DNA from: Hyphomicrobiales bacterium
GTDB lineage: Bacteria; Pseudomonadota; Alphaproteobacteria; Rhizobiales; JALURZ01
Length of the DNA stretch: 10,926 nucleotides
Direction: 5' to 3'
NCBI GenBank assembly: GCA_027058735.1
Contig: JALURZ010000157.1
Location: forward strand, 1-10,926
Both the position numbers and the translations under genes were made by a program. Below the pieces are notes generated by a model. It was not told the DNA's origin. It saw only the letters and a program-made list of their open reading frames with translations, and ran no database searches. Positions 1-5,970 of the stretch are shown one piece after another. The stretch's first letter is position 1; the number at the start of each line of letters is the position of its first letter.

Positions 1-163
1 CTTCTTCCGAAGACGCTCCAAACCGCGCCCGGCGCAGGGTCGCCAATTGGATTTCAAGCTTCTCGATCAGCGTGCCCTGAAGGCGCAACTCGGCCGCTTG
101 CGCGGCGATGATCGCGCGCAAGGCACGGGGATCGGAAGGAAGGGCATCAAGAACAGCATCCAT
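1..163 (-). CDS. tnpC: IS66 transposase TnpC, N-terminal fragment (runs off the window)
   Basis: The complement of the ATG at 161-163 opens a frame that stays open to base 1 and gives 54 residues. It begins MDAVLDALPSDP, continues with an Ala/Glu/Leu-rich coiled-coil-like helix (residues about 14-42), and reaches the RRARFGASSEE stretch. This matches the start of IS66 transposases, where a leucine-zipper-like helix is followed by an RRxxFGxxSE motif. The catalytic DDE domain lies outside the window. It is 64 bp downstream of tnpB, a normal IS66 spacing. Whether the full protein is intact cannot be judged here. Confidence 0.8.
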   Translation of the reverse strand, partial: MDAVLDALPSDPRALRAIIAAQAAELRLQGTLIEKLEIQLATLRRARFGASSEE

Positions 164-227
164 GACCCTCAAACTATCCAATTTGCCACATTCGGAACAG
201 CGCTATCAAACTGGAATCGCGAAATAA

Positions 228-617
228 TCAGGCAACACGCGCAGGCGGGGAGGTCCATGCCGGACGGCGCCAGTCGATCCCTTCCCAAAGCATGGCCAAC
301 TGCGCAGAGGTCAGCCTTGCCATGGCGTCCGCCGGCGACGGCCAGGGAAAGCGCCCACGCTCCAGAACCTTGTAGTAAAGGCAAAACCCTTGCCCGTCCC
401 AGTAAAGCGGCTTGATCCGGTCGCCGCGCCGGCCGCGAAAGGCAAACACCGCACCCGAAGCGGGGCGTTGCCGTAAAACCTCCTGCGCCTGCACCGGCAG
501 GCCATGGATCCCCTTGCGCATGTCGCTCGCCGCGCCGGCCAGATAAACCCGAACACCGGCACCGGGCGACAGCGCGCCGCAGATGCCGTTTGGGGCATTG
601 TGTGGTACATCAGCCAA
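228..617 (-). CDS. tnpB: IS66 Orf2/TnpB accessory protein, 5' end probably altered
   Basis: The frame of 129 codons contains the signature run of IS66 Orf2 proteins: GVRVYLAGAASDMRKG near residues 21-36, FRGRRGDRIKPLYWDGQG near 59-76, LERGRFPWPSPAD near 85-97 and EGIDWRRP near 112-119. TnpB is needed for IS66 transposition but its biochemical role is unclear. Family members normally start with a Met a few residues before the GVRVYLA block. Here that position reads ALSP, and the only upstream ATG (617) adds an atypical leader, so the native start seems lost at or near the truncation point. The C-terminus is complete. Probably non-functional because tnpA is missing. Confidence 0.82.
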   Translation of the reverse strand: MADVPHNAPNGICGALSPGAGVRVYLAGAASDMRKGIHGLPVQAQEVLRQRPASGAVFAFRGRRGDRIKPLYWDGQGFCLYYKVLERGRFPWPSPADAMARLTSAQLAMLWEGIDWRRPAWTSPPARVA

Positions 618-658
618 GCGGAGCCGGGACGCGGGAGCACAGCAGGAAGGCGAGGGCC

Positions 659-841
659 ATGGAGATTGTCTATTTTACCGTCGTGGCGATCGCGCTTTAC
701 TTTGCCGCCGATTTCATCCTGCGCTGGCTTGAGACGGCATGGGGGGGCGCGCTGAAGAACCGGTCCATCGTGTTTTTCTTCATATTGCTGGTGCTTGCGG
801 TCGTCACCTTCGGCGCGATCCGCTTCATCGCCGGCTCATAG
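659..841 (+). CDS. Small two-helix membrane protein of unknown function
   Basis: The protein has 60 residues. Two hydrophobic segments (about 3-22 and 37-57) flank a short polar loop carrying W24, E25 and a KNR stretch, so an integral inner-membrane hairpin protein is likely. The start ATG at 659 has an AGGAAGG ribosome site at 642-648. An in-frame ATG at 590 would add a non-hydrophobic leader that overlaps the IS66 remnant and is less likely. No catalytic or metal-binding motif is visible. The gene has the same orientation as the oxidase-like operon but sits upstream of its presumed FNR-type promoter, so it may be transcribed separately. The IS66 remnant ends just ahead of it, so its own promoter may have been replaced. 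Function unknown; an accessory role beside the heme-copper enzyme is only a positional guess. Confidence 0.68.
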   Translation: MEIVYFTVVAIALYFAADFILRWLETAWGGALKNRSIVFFFILLVLAVVTFGAIRFIAGS

Positions 842-883
842 CCGGCACCGCCACCGGGCGCGCCTGCGAGGGGCGCGGCGCGG

Positions 884-897
884 TTGACCTAGGTCAA
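884..897. promoter_or_regulatory. FNR/Dnr/FixK-type operator, perfect 14-bp palindrome
   Basis: The sequence TTGACCTAGGTCAA is perfectly self-complementary and fits the TTGA-N6-TCAA pattern bound by FNR, Anr, Dnr, NnrR-like and FixK regulators of the CRP/FNR superfamily. It is in the 142-bp non-coding gap before the heme-copper operon. Its centre (890.5) is about 41.5 bp upstream of the start point predicted from the TATCTT hexamer at 921-926, the standard class II activator position. This implies induction by low oxygen or nitric oxide. Which regulator binds cannot be read from the site. Confidence 0.72.
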
Positions 898-920
898 GGA
901 CCGTTCCTTGTCCGGGCCGT

Positions 921-926
921 TATCTT
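921..926 (+). promoter_or_regulatory. Candidate -10 element of the heme-copper operon
   Basis: TATCTT matches four of six bases of the sigma-70 -10 consensus. Its place after the FNR-type palindrome would put transcription start near 932, leaving a leader of roughly 50 bases before the ATG at 984. No good -35 hexamer stands at the matching distance, as expected for an activator-dependent class II promoter. Support is positional only. Confidence 0.4.
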
Positions 927-983
927 TCCTGATACGAGATTCGACCCCGTTGGTCGGCCCAACCAGGGAAGGTGGCAATCCTC

Positions 984-1160
984 ATGAGCAAGAAACCCAA
1001 GCCCACGCCAGCGCCGGCGCATGACGGCGATGATCTGCCGTTCATGCAGAAGCTGCTCGACAATCACTTCCTGCTTCTGTTTCTCGGGGTCGCCATGCCC
1101 GCGGTGTTCTACATCATTTGGGGCATCATGGAGGTCGCCCAGATTCCACTCGCCAAGTAA
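984..1160 (+). CDS. Small single-helix protein, likely cytochrome oxidase subunit IIa-like
   Basis: The protein has 58 residues: a polar N-terminus rich in Lys and Pro (1-20) followed by one transmembrane helix at about 27-50. It directly precedes subunit II, as the small IIa helix protein accompanies subunits I and II in ba3-type enzymes. In those enzymes the IIa helix is thought to stand in for the first helix of a two-helix subunit II; the subunit II here also has only one helix, which agrees. Start 984 is preferred because GGGAAGG at 966-972 is a suitable ribosome site; a GTG at 972 would overlap that site. The assignment rests on context and topology, not on clear sequence recognition. 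Confidence 0.62.
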   Translation: MSKKPKPTPAPAHDGDDLPFMQKLLDNHFLLLFLGVAMPAVFYIIWGIMEVAQIPLAK

Positions 1161-1175
1161 CGAAGGGACCCTGCC

Positions 1176-1721
1176 ATGGCCATTCATCCGCCTGCCGATC
1201 GTTTGTGGTGGAAAGAGCCTCTCGCGACATCGGAAGTGATCTGGATAGCCGTTGCGTTTCTGTGGGGCCTGGTGATGTTCTTCACCATGATCTACTGGCA
1301 TTTTGCCGGGGAACAGAACCTCTCCAGCGAAGCCTACAAGATCTCACCGGAAAAATTCGCCGAACGTACCGAGGCGATGGCGGCGAAATACAAGGTGCGT
1401 GAAGAAGGCGACACCGGCGTTCCGGTGGTTCGTCCGCCGGCCGGCACCGACATCTACATGTTCGGCCGTCTGTGGGAATGGTGGCCCGTTCTCGAACTGG
1501 AAAAGGACAAGACCTACCGGCTGCATCTGTCCTCGCTCGACTGGCAGCACGGATTCTCGCTGCAACCGACCAACATCAATCTTCAGATCCACCCCGGCTA
1601 TGAGATGGTGGTGACCCTGAAGCCCAACAAAACCGGCGAATTCAGCGTCGTGTGCAACGAGTTCTGCGGCGTCGGCCACCACACCATGGTCGGCCGTATC
1701 TACGTCGTTGACGCGAAATAG
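1176..1721 (+). CDS. Heme-copper oxidoreductase subunit II with CuA site (ba3-like)
   Basis: The protein has 181 residues. One N-terminal transmembrane helix (about 19-43) anchors a periplasmic cupredoxin domain (about 90-181). All CuA ligands are present: H125 in the DWQHGF block, then C160, E162, C164, H168 and M171 in the pattern CNEFCGVGHHTM (C-x3-C-x3-H-x2-M). CuA takes electrons from a soluble donor, normally a c-type cytochrome or cupredoxin, and passes them to the low-spin heme of subunit I. The single helix and short length match B-type subunit II rather than the two-helix aa3 form. No c-heme CxxCH motif is fused to it. The gap from the IIa gene is 15 bp with AAGGGA as ribosome site, and subunit I follows after 9 bp. 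Confidence 0.93.
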   Translation: MAIHPPADRLWWKEPLATSEVIWIAVAFLWGLVMFFTMIYWHFAGEQNLSSEAYKISPEKFAERTEAMAAKYKVREEGDTGVPVVRPPAGTDIYMFGRLWEWWPVLELEKDKTYRLHLSSLDWQHGFSLQPTNINLQIHPGYEMVVTLKPNKTGEFSVVCNEFCGVGHHTMVGRIYVVDAK

Positions 1722-1730
1722 GGGGCTGTC

Positions 1731-3416
1731 ATGGCAATTTTTCGAACCTGCCCGGACACGGGGCTGAAAATACACTCCCAGGCCGAAGCGCTGATCAAGG
1801 CGAACGCCGTGGTGGGCATCGTTTTTCTTGCCATTGGCGGGTTGTTCGGCATCGCCGTGGCGCTGACCCGCTGGCCGGCGGTGCATCTGCTGGATCCCGA
1901 ATGGTTCTATCTGGTTCTCACCGCCCACGGCGTCGGCGTGCTGCTGTTCTGGATCATCTTTTTCGAAATGGCCATCCTCTATTTCGCCTCCGCCATATTG
2001 CTCAATTCGCGGCTGGCGGTGCCGAAAATCGCCTGGGGCGCGTTCGCCTTGATGCTGGCCGGCGCGATCCTGACCAATATCGCCATCTTCCAGGGCGATT
2101 CGAGCGTGATGTTCACCTCTTACGTGCCGATGAAGGCATCGCCCAATTTCTATCTCGGCCTCATTTTGTTCGCGGTCGGCGCGCTCATCGGCTGCTTCGT
2201 TTTTTTCGCAACCCTGGTCATCGCCAAGAACGACAAGACCTATGAAGGCTCGGTTCCGCTTGTCACCTTCGGCGCCATCACCGCGGCGATCATCGCGGTG
2301 TTCACGATTGCCTCCGGCGCGATCATACTGATCCCCACCTGGCTGTGGTCGCTCGGGTTTATCAGTTATATCGACCCGCTGATGTACAAGATCATCTGGT
2401 GGGGCATGGGCCACTCCTCCCAGCAGATCAACGTGTCCGCCCAGGTTGCGGTCTGGTACGCCATCGCCGCCATGGTGCTGGGCGCCAAGCCGTTGTCGGA
2501 GAAGGTCAGCCGCTCGGCATTCCTGCTCTATATCCTGTTCCTGCAACTGGCATCCGCCCATCATCTGCTGGTGGAGCCCGGTCTCAGTTCGGAGTGGAAA
2601 ATCTTCAACACCAGCTATGCGATGTATCTCGCCGTGCTCGGCTCCATGATCCACGGGTTCTCCGTTCCCGGCGCGATCGAGGCCGCCCAGCGGCGGCGCG
2701 GCTTCACCCGTGGCGTGTTCGAGTGGCTGCGCAAGGCGCCCTGGGGCAATCCGGCGTTTTCCTCATTGTTCATTTCCCTTGTCCTGTTCGGATTTCTTGG
2801 CGGCATCACCGGCGTCATCATGGGTACCGAACAGATCAATCTGATCATGCACAACACGCTGTATGTGCCGGGACATTTCCACGGCACGGTGGTCGCCGGC
2901 ACGACGCTCGCCTTCATGGGGATAACCTATCTCGTGGTGCCGCTGATATTCCGCCGCGAAATCTGGATGCCGCGGCTGGCCAGATGGCAGCCCTACCTGT
3001 TCGGGCTGGGCGCCGGCGGCATATCGCTGTTCATGATGGGCGCGGGCACGCTCGGCGTTCCGCGCCGCCATTGGGACATCACATTTTCCGATGCGCCGCT
3101 TTCGGTGGACGTGCCGGGCACCGCATTCCTGATGATGGGACTGAACGGCGTTTTCGCGATTCTCGCAGGCCTCGGCGGACTGGCCTTTATCATCAATATC
3201 GTCGGCTCGGTGCTGATCGGCAAGCGCCGTGACAAGACTGTCGCCAGGACCAATCCGGTGGTGTTTGACGGCGGCGCGGCGGTCGCTGGATATGGAGCGG
3301 AAGGCACCATGAAAGTCCCGGGAACGGTTGTCCTGGTGGCGACCTTCTTCACCGCATTCGTGCTGTACTACTATGTCAACTGGAAGTTCCTCTCCGAAGT
3401 ATGGCCGTTGAGTTGA
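1731..3416 (+). CDS. B-type heme-copper oxidoreductase subunit I with Gln in place of the active-site Tyr; probable NO reductase-like (eNOR-type) catalytic subunit
   Basis: The protein has 561 residues and about 13-14 hydrophobic segments. Metal ligands are intact: H66 in LTAHGV and H384 in VPGHFH for the low-spin heme, H382 for the high-spin heme, and H228, H277 and H278 (GHSSQQ and SAHHLL) for CuB. In A- and B-family oxygen reductases the fourth residue after the first CuB histidine is the His-crosslinked tyrosine (HPEVY, HPIVY). Here the run is HSSQQ, so Gln232 replaces Tyr, while a later tyrosine (Y243, +15) matches ba3 Y248 of the K channel. NO reductases lack this Tyr, and the eNOR group of B-family relatives is my best match from memory. 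A variant O2 reductase remains possible. The N-terminus carries a CPDTGLKIH stretch. No subunit III gene follows, as usual for B-types. Confidence 0.9.
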   Translation: MAIFRTCPDTGLKIHSQAEALIKANAVVGIVFLAIGGLFGIAVALTRWPAVHLLDPEWFYLVLTAHGVGVLLFWIIFFEMAILYFASAILLNSRLAVPKIAWGAFALMLAGAILTNIAIFQGDSSVMFTSYVPMKASPNFYLGLILFAVGALIGCFVFFATLVIAKNDKTYEGSVPLVTFGAITAAIIAVFTIASGAIILIPTWLWSLGFISYIDPLMYKIIWWGMGHSSQQINVSAQVAVWYAIAAMVLGAKPLSEKVSRSAFLLYILFLQLASAHHLLVEPGLSSEWKIFNTSYAMYLAVLGSMIHGFSVPGAIEAAQRRRGFTRGVFEWLRKAPWGNPAFSSLFISLVLFGFLGGITGVIMGTEQINLIMHNTLYVPGHFHGTVVAGTTLAFMGITYLVVPLIFRREIWMPRLARWQPYLFGLGAGGISLFMMGAGTLGVPRRHWDITFSDAPLSVDVPGTAFLMMGLNGVFAILAGLGGLAFIINIVGSVLIGKRRDKTVARTNPVVFDGGAAVAGYGAEGTMKVPGTVVLVATFFTAFVLYYYVNWKFLSEVWPLS

Positions 3417-3423
3417 TCCGCGC

Positions 3424-3460
3424 GGGAGCGCGCCCGTGCCGCCGGGGAGGGCGCGCTCCC
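3424..3460. repeat. Perfect 12-bp inverted repeat (RNA hairpin) between subunit I and SCO genes
   Basis: GGGAGCGCGCCC at 3424-3435 is exactly complementary to GGGCGCGCTCCC at 3449-3460, with a 13-nt loop. It starts 8 bp after the subunit I stop codon. No T-run follows, so it is not a textbook intrinsic terminator. It may be an mRNA-stabilising or processing hairpin that sets the amount of subunit I message relative to downstream genes, or a partial attenuator. Its presence argues that this stretch is not coding, which favours a later SCO start. Confidence 0.7.
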
Positions 3461-3496
3461 CTCAATGCGACAGCGCCGGCCGGTGCCGGCAAAGCC

Positions 3497-4369
3497 ATGA
3501 TACGCACGGTGCAAGATATGTCGGCCGTCATCGGCGCGCACGCACGCCGCGCGCTCCAGGCGGCATCGCTCGGCGCGCTTGCGATGCTGGCCGTCATATT
3601 GTCCGTGGCGCCGGTCCGCGCGGCTCCGCAGGTATCGCCCTTCGATGAAAAAACAGCCCTTGCCTACAGCCAGGCGGCCATCGGGCGCACCCTCGGCAGC
3701 CACCGGTTTCGCGACCGTACCGGCAAATCCGTCGATCTGGCGGACTTTGCCGGCAAGCCGCTGATTGTCAATCTGATCTACACGAGCTGCTACAACACCT
3801 GCCCGATGATCGTTTCCACGCTGTATGACGCGCTCAAGGCCGCCCAGGGCGCGCTCGGCGAGGATGCTTTTTCCGTCGTCACGATCGGTTTCGATACGGA
3901 TGAGGATACGCCGGGGCGCATGCGCGCCTTCGCGTCCACCCGCGGCGTGGCGCTGCCGAACTGGCGGTTTCTCAGCGGCGACGAGGAGACCATAGCGGCG
4001 CTGACAAAAACCCTCGGATTCATTTTTTTCCCGTCACCCAAAGGCTTCGACCATCTCGCCCAGGTCACCATCATCGATGAAAACGGCAAGGTCTACCGGC
4101 AGGTCTATGGCGACACGTTTCCGGTGCCCGCCATCGTCGAACCGCTCAAGGAACTGGTGTTCGGCCGTGGCCTCGCGGAGGCCGGTTTCAGCGGACTGGC
4201 CAACCGCATCCGGCTGTTCTGCACTCTTTATGATGCACGCGCCGAGCGGTATTATTTCGACTATTCGGTCTTTGTCGGACTGATCATCGGGGCCGGCATC
4301 CTGGGCTTTCTGGCCTTTATCATCATGCGGAATATATGGCGGCTCTGGCGGCAGGGGAGGGTCGCCTGA
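3497..4369 (+). CDS. SCO1/SenC-family copper chaperone with C-terminal membrane anchor
   Basis: From the ATG at 3497 the protein has 290 residues. It has a signal-like hydrophobic segment (about 20-42), then a thioredoxin-fold SCO domain with the copper-binding CYNTCP motif (C98, C102) and the third ligand H186 in FDHLAQV. SCO proteins deliver copper to, or reduce, the CuA site of subunit II. Unlike classic SCO1 there is an additional C-terminal helix (about 257-276) followed by a basic tail, so both ends may sit in the membrane. The start is uncertain: an ATG at 3401 would overlap subunit I by 16 bp and translate the hairpin at 3424-3460, and the ATG at 3518 is also possible. None has a strong ribosome site. 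The stop overlaps the next start by one base. Confidence 0.88.
   Translation: MIRTVQDMSAVIGAHARRALQAASLGALAMLAVILSVAPVRAAPQVSPFDEKTALAYSQAAIGRTLGSHRFRDRTGKSVDLADFAGKPLIVNLIYTSCYNTCPMIVSTLYDALKAAQGALGEDAFSVVTIGFDTDEDTPGRMRAFASTRGVALPNWRFLSGDEETIAALTKTLGFIFFPSPKGFDHLAQVTIIDENGKVYRQVYGDTFPVPAIVEPLKELVFGRGLAEAGFSGLANRIRLFCTLYDARAERYYFDYSVFVGLIIGAGILGFLAFIIMRNIWRLWRQGRVA
4354..4361 (+). promoter_or_regulatory. Ribosome binding site that fixes the start of the cytochrome b fusion
   Basis: GGGGAGGG lies 7 bases before the ATG at 4369, which overlaps the SCO stop as TGATG. This supports 4369 over the in-frame ATG at 4336, which lacks such a site and would add 11 residues. The arrangement implies translational coupling of SCO and the fusion protein. 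Confidence 0.7.
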
Positions 4370-5970
4370 TGGCGGCCGGAAATCCGCTTCTCCGGTCCAT
4401 TCAACGGCCGCTTCGTCTTGCCTTCGCGTTGCCCGAAAAGCTGCTCGACCGGGTCTTTCCGGGCCACTGGAACCCGCTCTACAACCTCGGGGCGCTCGGA
4501 TTCTTCATGTATTGGATCGTCGCGGGCAGTGGAATCTATCTGTATATTTTCTTCGATACCGGGCTGACGGAAGCCTACCAGTCGGTCGAATACATGACCA
4601 ATGACCAGTGGTATCTGGCCGGTGTCATGCGCTCCCTCCACCGCTATGCGTCGGACGCCATGGTGCTGTTCATGGTGCTGCATGTGATGCGTGAGTTTGC
4701 GCTCGATCACTACCGGGGTTCGCGCTGGTTTTCGTGGATCACCGGGGCGCCGGTCATCGTGTTGCTGATTGTCAGCGGCATCACCGGCTACTGGCTGGTC
4801 TGGGACCGGCTGGCGCAGTATATCGCCATAAAGACCACCGAATTCTTCGACTGGCTGCCGATTTTCGGCGTCCCGATCGCGGCCAATTTCGTCGCCCCCG
4901 AAAGCCTGGATGACCGGTTTTTCAGCCTGATGATTTTCCTTCACATCGCCGCGCCGCTGTTTTTGCTGTTTGCCTTGTGGATACATCTGGCGCGGATCGC
5001 CCAGGCGCGCAGCAATCCGCCGCGCGGACTGGCGGCTGGCATCACGGCGGCGCTGCTGGCGCTGTCGCTGGTCAAGCCGGCGGTGAGCCATGCCCCGGCC
5101 GATCTGTCCACCATGGTGACGAGCGTCAATCTCGACTGGTTCTATCTGGGTCTGTATCCGCTGGTTGACATGTTTTCGGCAGGGGCGGTGTGGGGCGCGC
5201 TGGCGTTTTTCGGGCTCACCTTGATGGCAATGCCGTGGATGCCGCCGCTGCGCCGGCCGGCGCCTGCCGAAGTGCATCTGGAACACTGCAACGGCTGCCG
5301 GCGGTGCGTCGAGGATTGCCCCTACGAGGCGGTCGCCATGCAGCCGCGCAGCGATGGCGCGAGTTTCGATCTGGAGGCGGTGGTCAACCCGGATTTGTGC
5401 GTGTCATGCGGCATCTGCTCGGGCGCCTGCCCCAGTTCCATGCCGTTTCGCCGGCGCAGCGATCTGGTCAGCGGCATCGAACTGCCGGATTTCACAATCG
5501 CCGATCTGCGCAATCGCATCCGCAAGGCCTGCGCGCGGCTGAGCGGCGATGTGCGCATATTGCTGATCGGCTGCAATAACGCGGCGCGGGTGGAGCGGCT
5601 GACAAATGCCGAAACGGCCGCCGTGTCTCTTCCCTGCAGCGGTATGCTGCCACCGCCCTTCATCGATTATGTGCTGGCGCGCGGGCTGGCAGACGGCGTG
5701 TTCATCACCGGCTGCCGCGAGGGGGCCTGCTACAACCGGCTCGGGCAGGGCTGGACCAATGCGCGCATCGACCGCCAGCGCGATCCCCATCTGCGCCGCC
5801 GGGTGCCGCGCGAGCGGATTGCGCGCTGCTGGGCCGGTCCCCTCGACGACAAGGCGCTGGCCGGCGAAATCGGGCGTTTCGCCGCGCGGCTGCGGACCTT
5901 GCCCGCGGCGGCCCCCAGACCGGCCGGCCCCCCGCCTGCGCCCGGCGGGCAGAAGGCGGCCGCCCAATGA
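4369..5970 (+). CDS. Fusion of b-type cytochrome, two [4Fe-4S] clusters and MvhD/FlpD-type [2Fe-2S] domain
   Basis: The protein has 533 residues. The N-terminal half is a cytochrome b/b6 domain of about four helices, with two His pairs spaced H-x13-H (H91/H105 and H192/H206) that should hold two b hemes. One or two further helices (about 221-240, 258-290) include LDWFYLGLYP, which recalls the PEWY quinol-site region of the cyt b C-terminal/PetD part. A ferredoxin domain follows with two CxxCxxCxxxCP motifs (C307/310/313/317 and C344/347/350/354). Residues about 395-510 match the hydrogenase delta subunit family, with C402, C423, C449 and C454. Such domains pass electrons between partners, for example MvhD from hydrogenase to HdrA in methanogens. 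A Pro/Ala-rich tail ends the protein. It likely exchanges electrons between the quinone pool and cytoplasmic iron-sulfur carriers. No hydrogenase or Hdr gene is nearby. Confidence 0.88.
   Translation: MAAGNPLLRSIQRPLRLAFALPEKLLDRVFPGHWNPLYNLGALGFFMYWIVAGSGIYLYIFFDTGLTEAYQSVEYMTNDQWYLAGVMRSLHRYASDAMVLFMVLHVMREFALDHYRGSRWFSWITGAPVIVLLIVSGITGYWLVWDRLAQYIAIKTTEFFDWLPIFGVPIAANFVAPESLDDRFFSLMIFLHIAAPLFLLFALWIHLARIAQARSNPPRGLAAGITAALLALSLVKPAVSHAPADLSTMVTSVNLDWFYLGLYPLVDMFSAGAVWGALAFFGLTLMAMPWMPPLRRPAPAEVHLEHCNGCRRCVEDCPYEAVAMQPRSDGASFDLEAVVNPDLCVSCGICSGACPSSMPFRRRSDLVSGIELPDFTIADLRNRIRKACARLSGDVRILLIGCNNAARVERLTNAETAAVSLPCSGMLPPPFIDYVLARGLADGVFITGCREGACYNRLGQGWTNARIDRQRDPHLRRRVPRERIARCWAGPLDDKALAGEIGRFAARLRTLPAAAPRPAGPPPAPGGQKAAAQ

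Larger units (their letters stand above)
1..620 (-). mobile_element. Remnant of an IS66-family insertion sequence (tnpB plus start of tnpC)
   Basis: Two minus-strand frames in the order tnpB then tnpC match the usual IS66 arrangement tnpA-tnpB-tnpC. The tnpA gene that should lie upstream (to the right) is absent, because the next gene starts at 659. I see no IS66-like terminal inverted repeat (ends in GTAA / TTAC) between 600 and 660, so the element is truncated on this side and the right boundary is approximate. It may continue beyond base 1. Family assignment rests on the TnpB motifs and the TnpC N-terminus. The exact breakpoint cannot be fixed from this sequence alone. Confidence 0.8.

Noticed and set aside
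47..415. Plus-strand open frame across the IS66 remnant
   Set aside because: It is antisense to tnpC and tnpB, which have recognisable family motifs.
1640..1700. Possible c-type heme site in subunit II
   Set aside because: The cysteines are spaced C-x3-C with downstream His and Met, which is the CuA pattern, not CxxCH.
1344..2654. Long minus-strand open frame (436 codons)
   Set aside because: It lies antisense to subunits I and II, its translation is rich in His, Asp, Gln and Arg without hydrophobic cores or known motifs, and it arises from the codon bias of the real genes.
3401..3496. Upstream extension of the SCO protein from ATG 3401
   Set aside because: It would overlap subunit I, translate a perfect 12-bp hairpin and place 70 residues before the signal-like segment ends; not excluded, but less likely than 3497 or 3518.
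4336..4368. Upstream start for the cytochrome b fusion
   Set aside because: The ATG at 4369 has a strong ribosome site and a TGATG overlap with the SCO stop; 4336 has neither.
4261..5286. Minus-strand open frame of 341 codons
   Set aside because: Antisense to the cytochrome b fusion, low-complexity Arg/Gln/His-rich product, no motif and no ribosome site of note.
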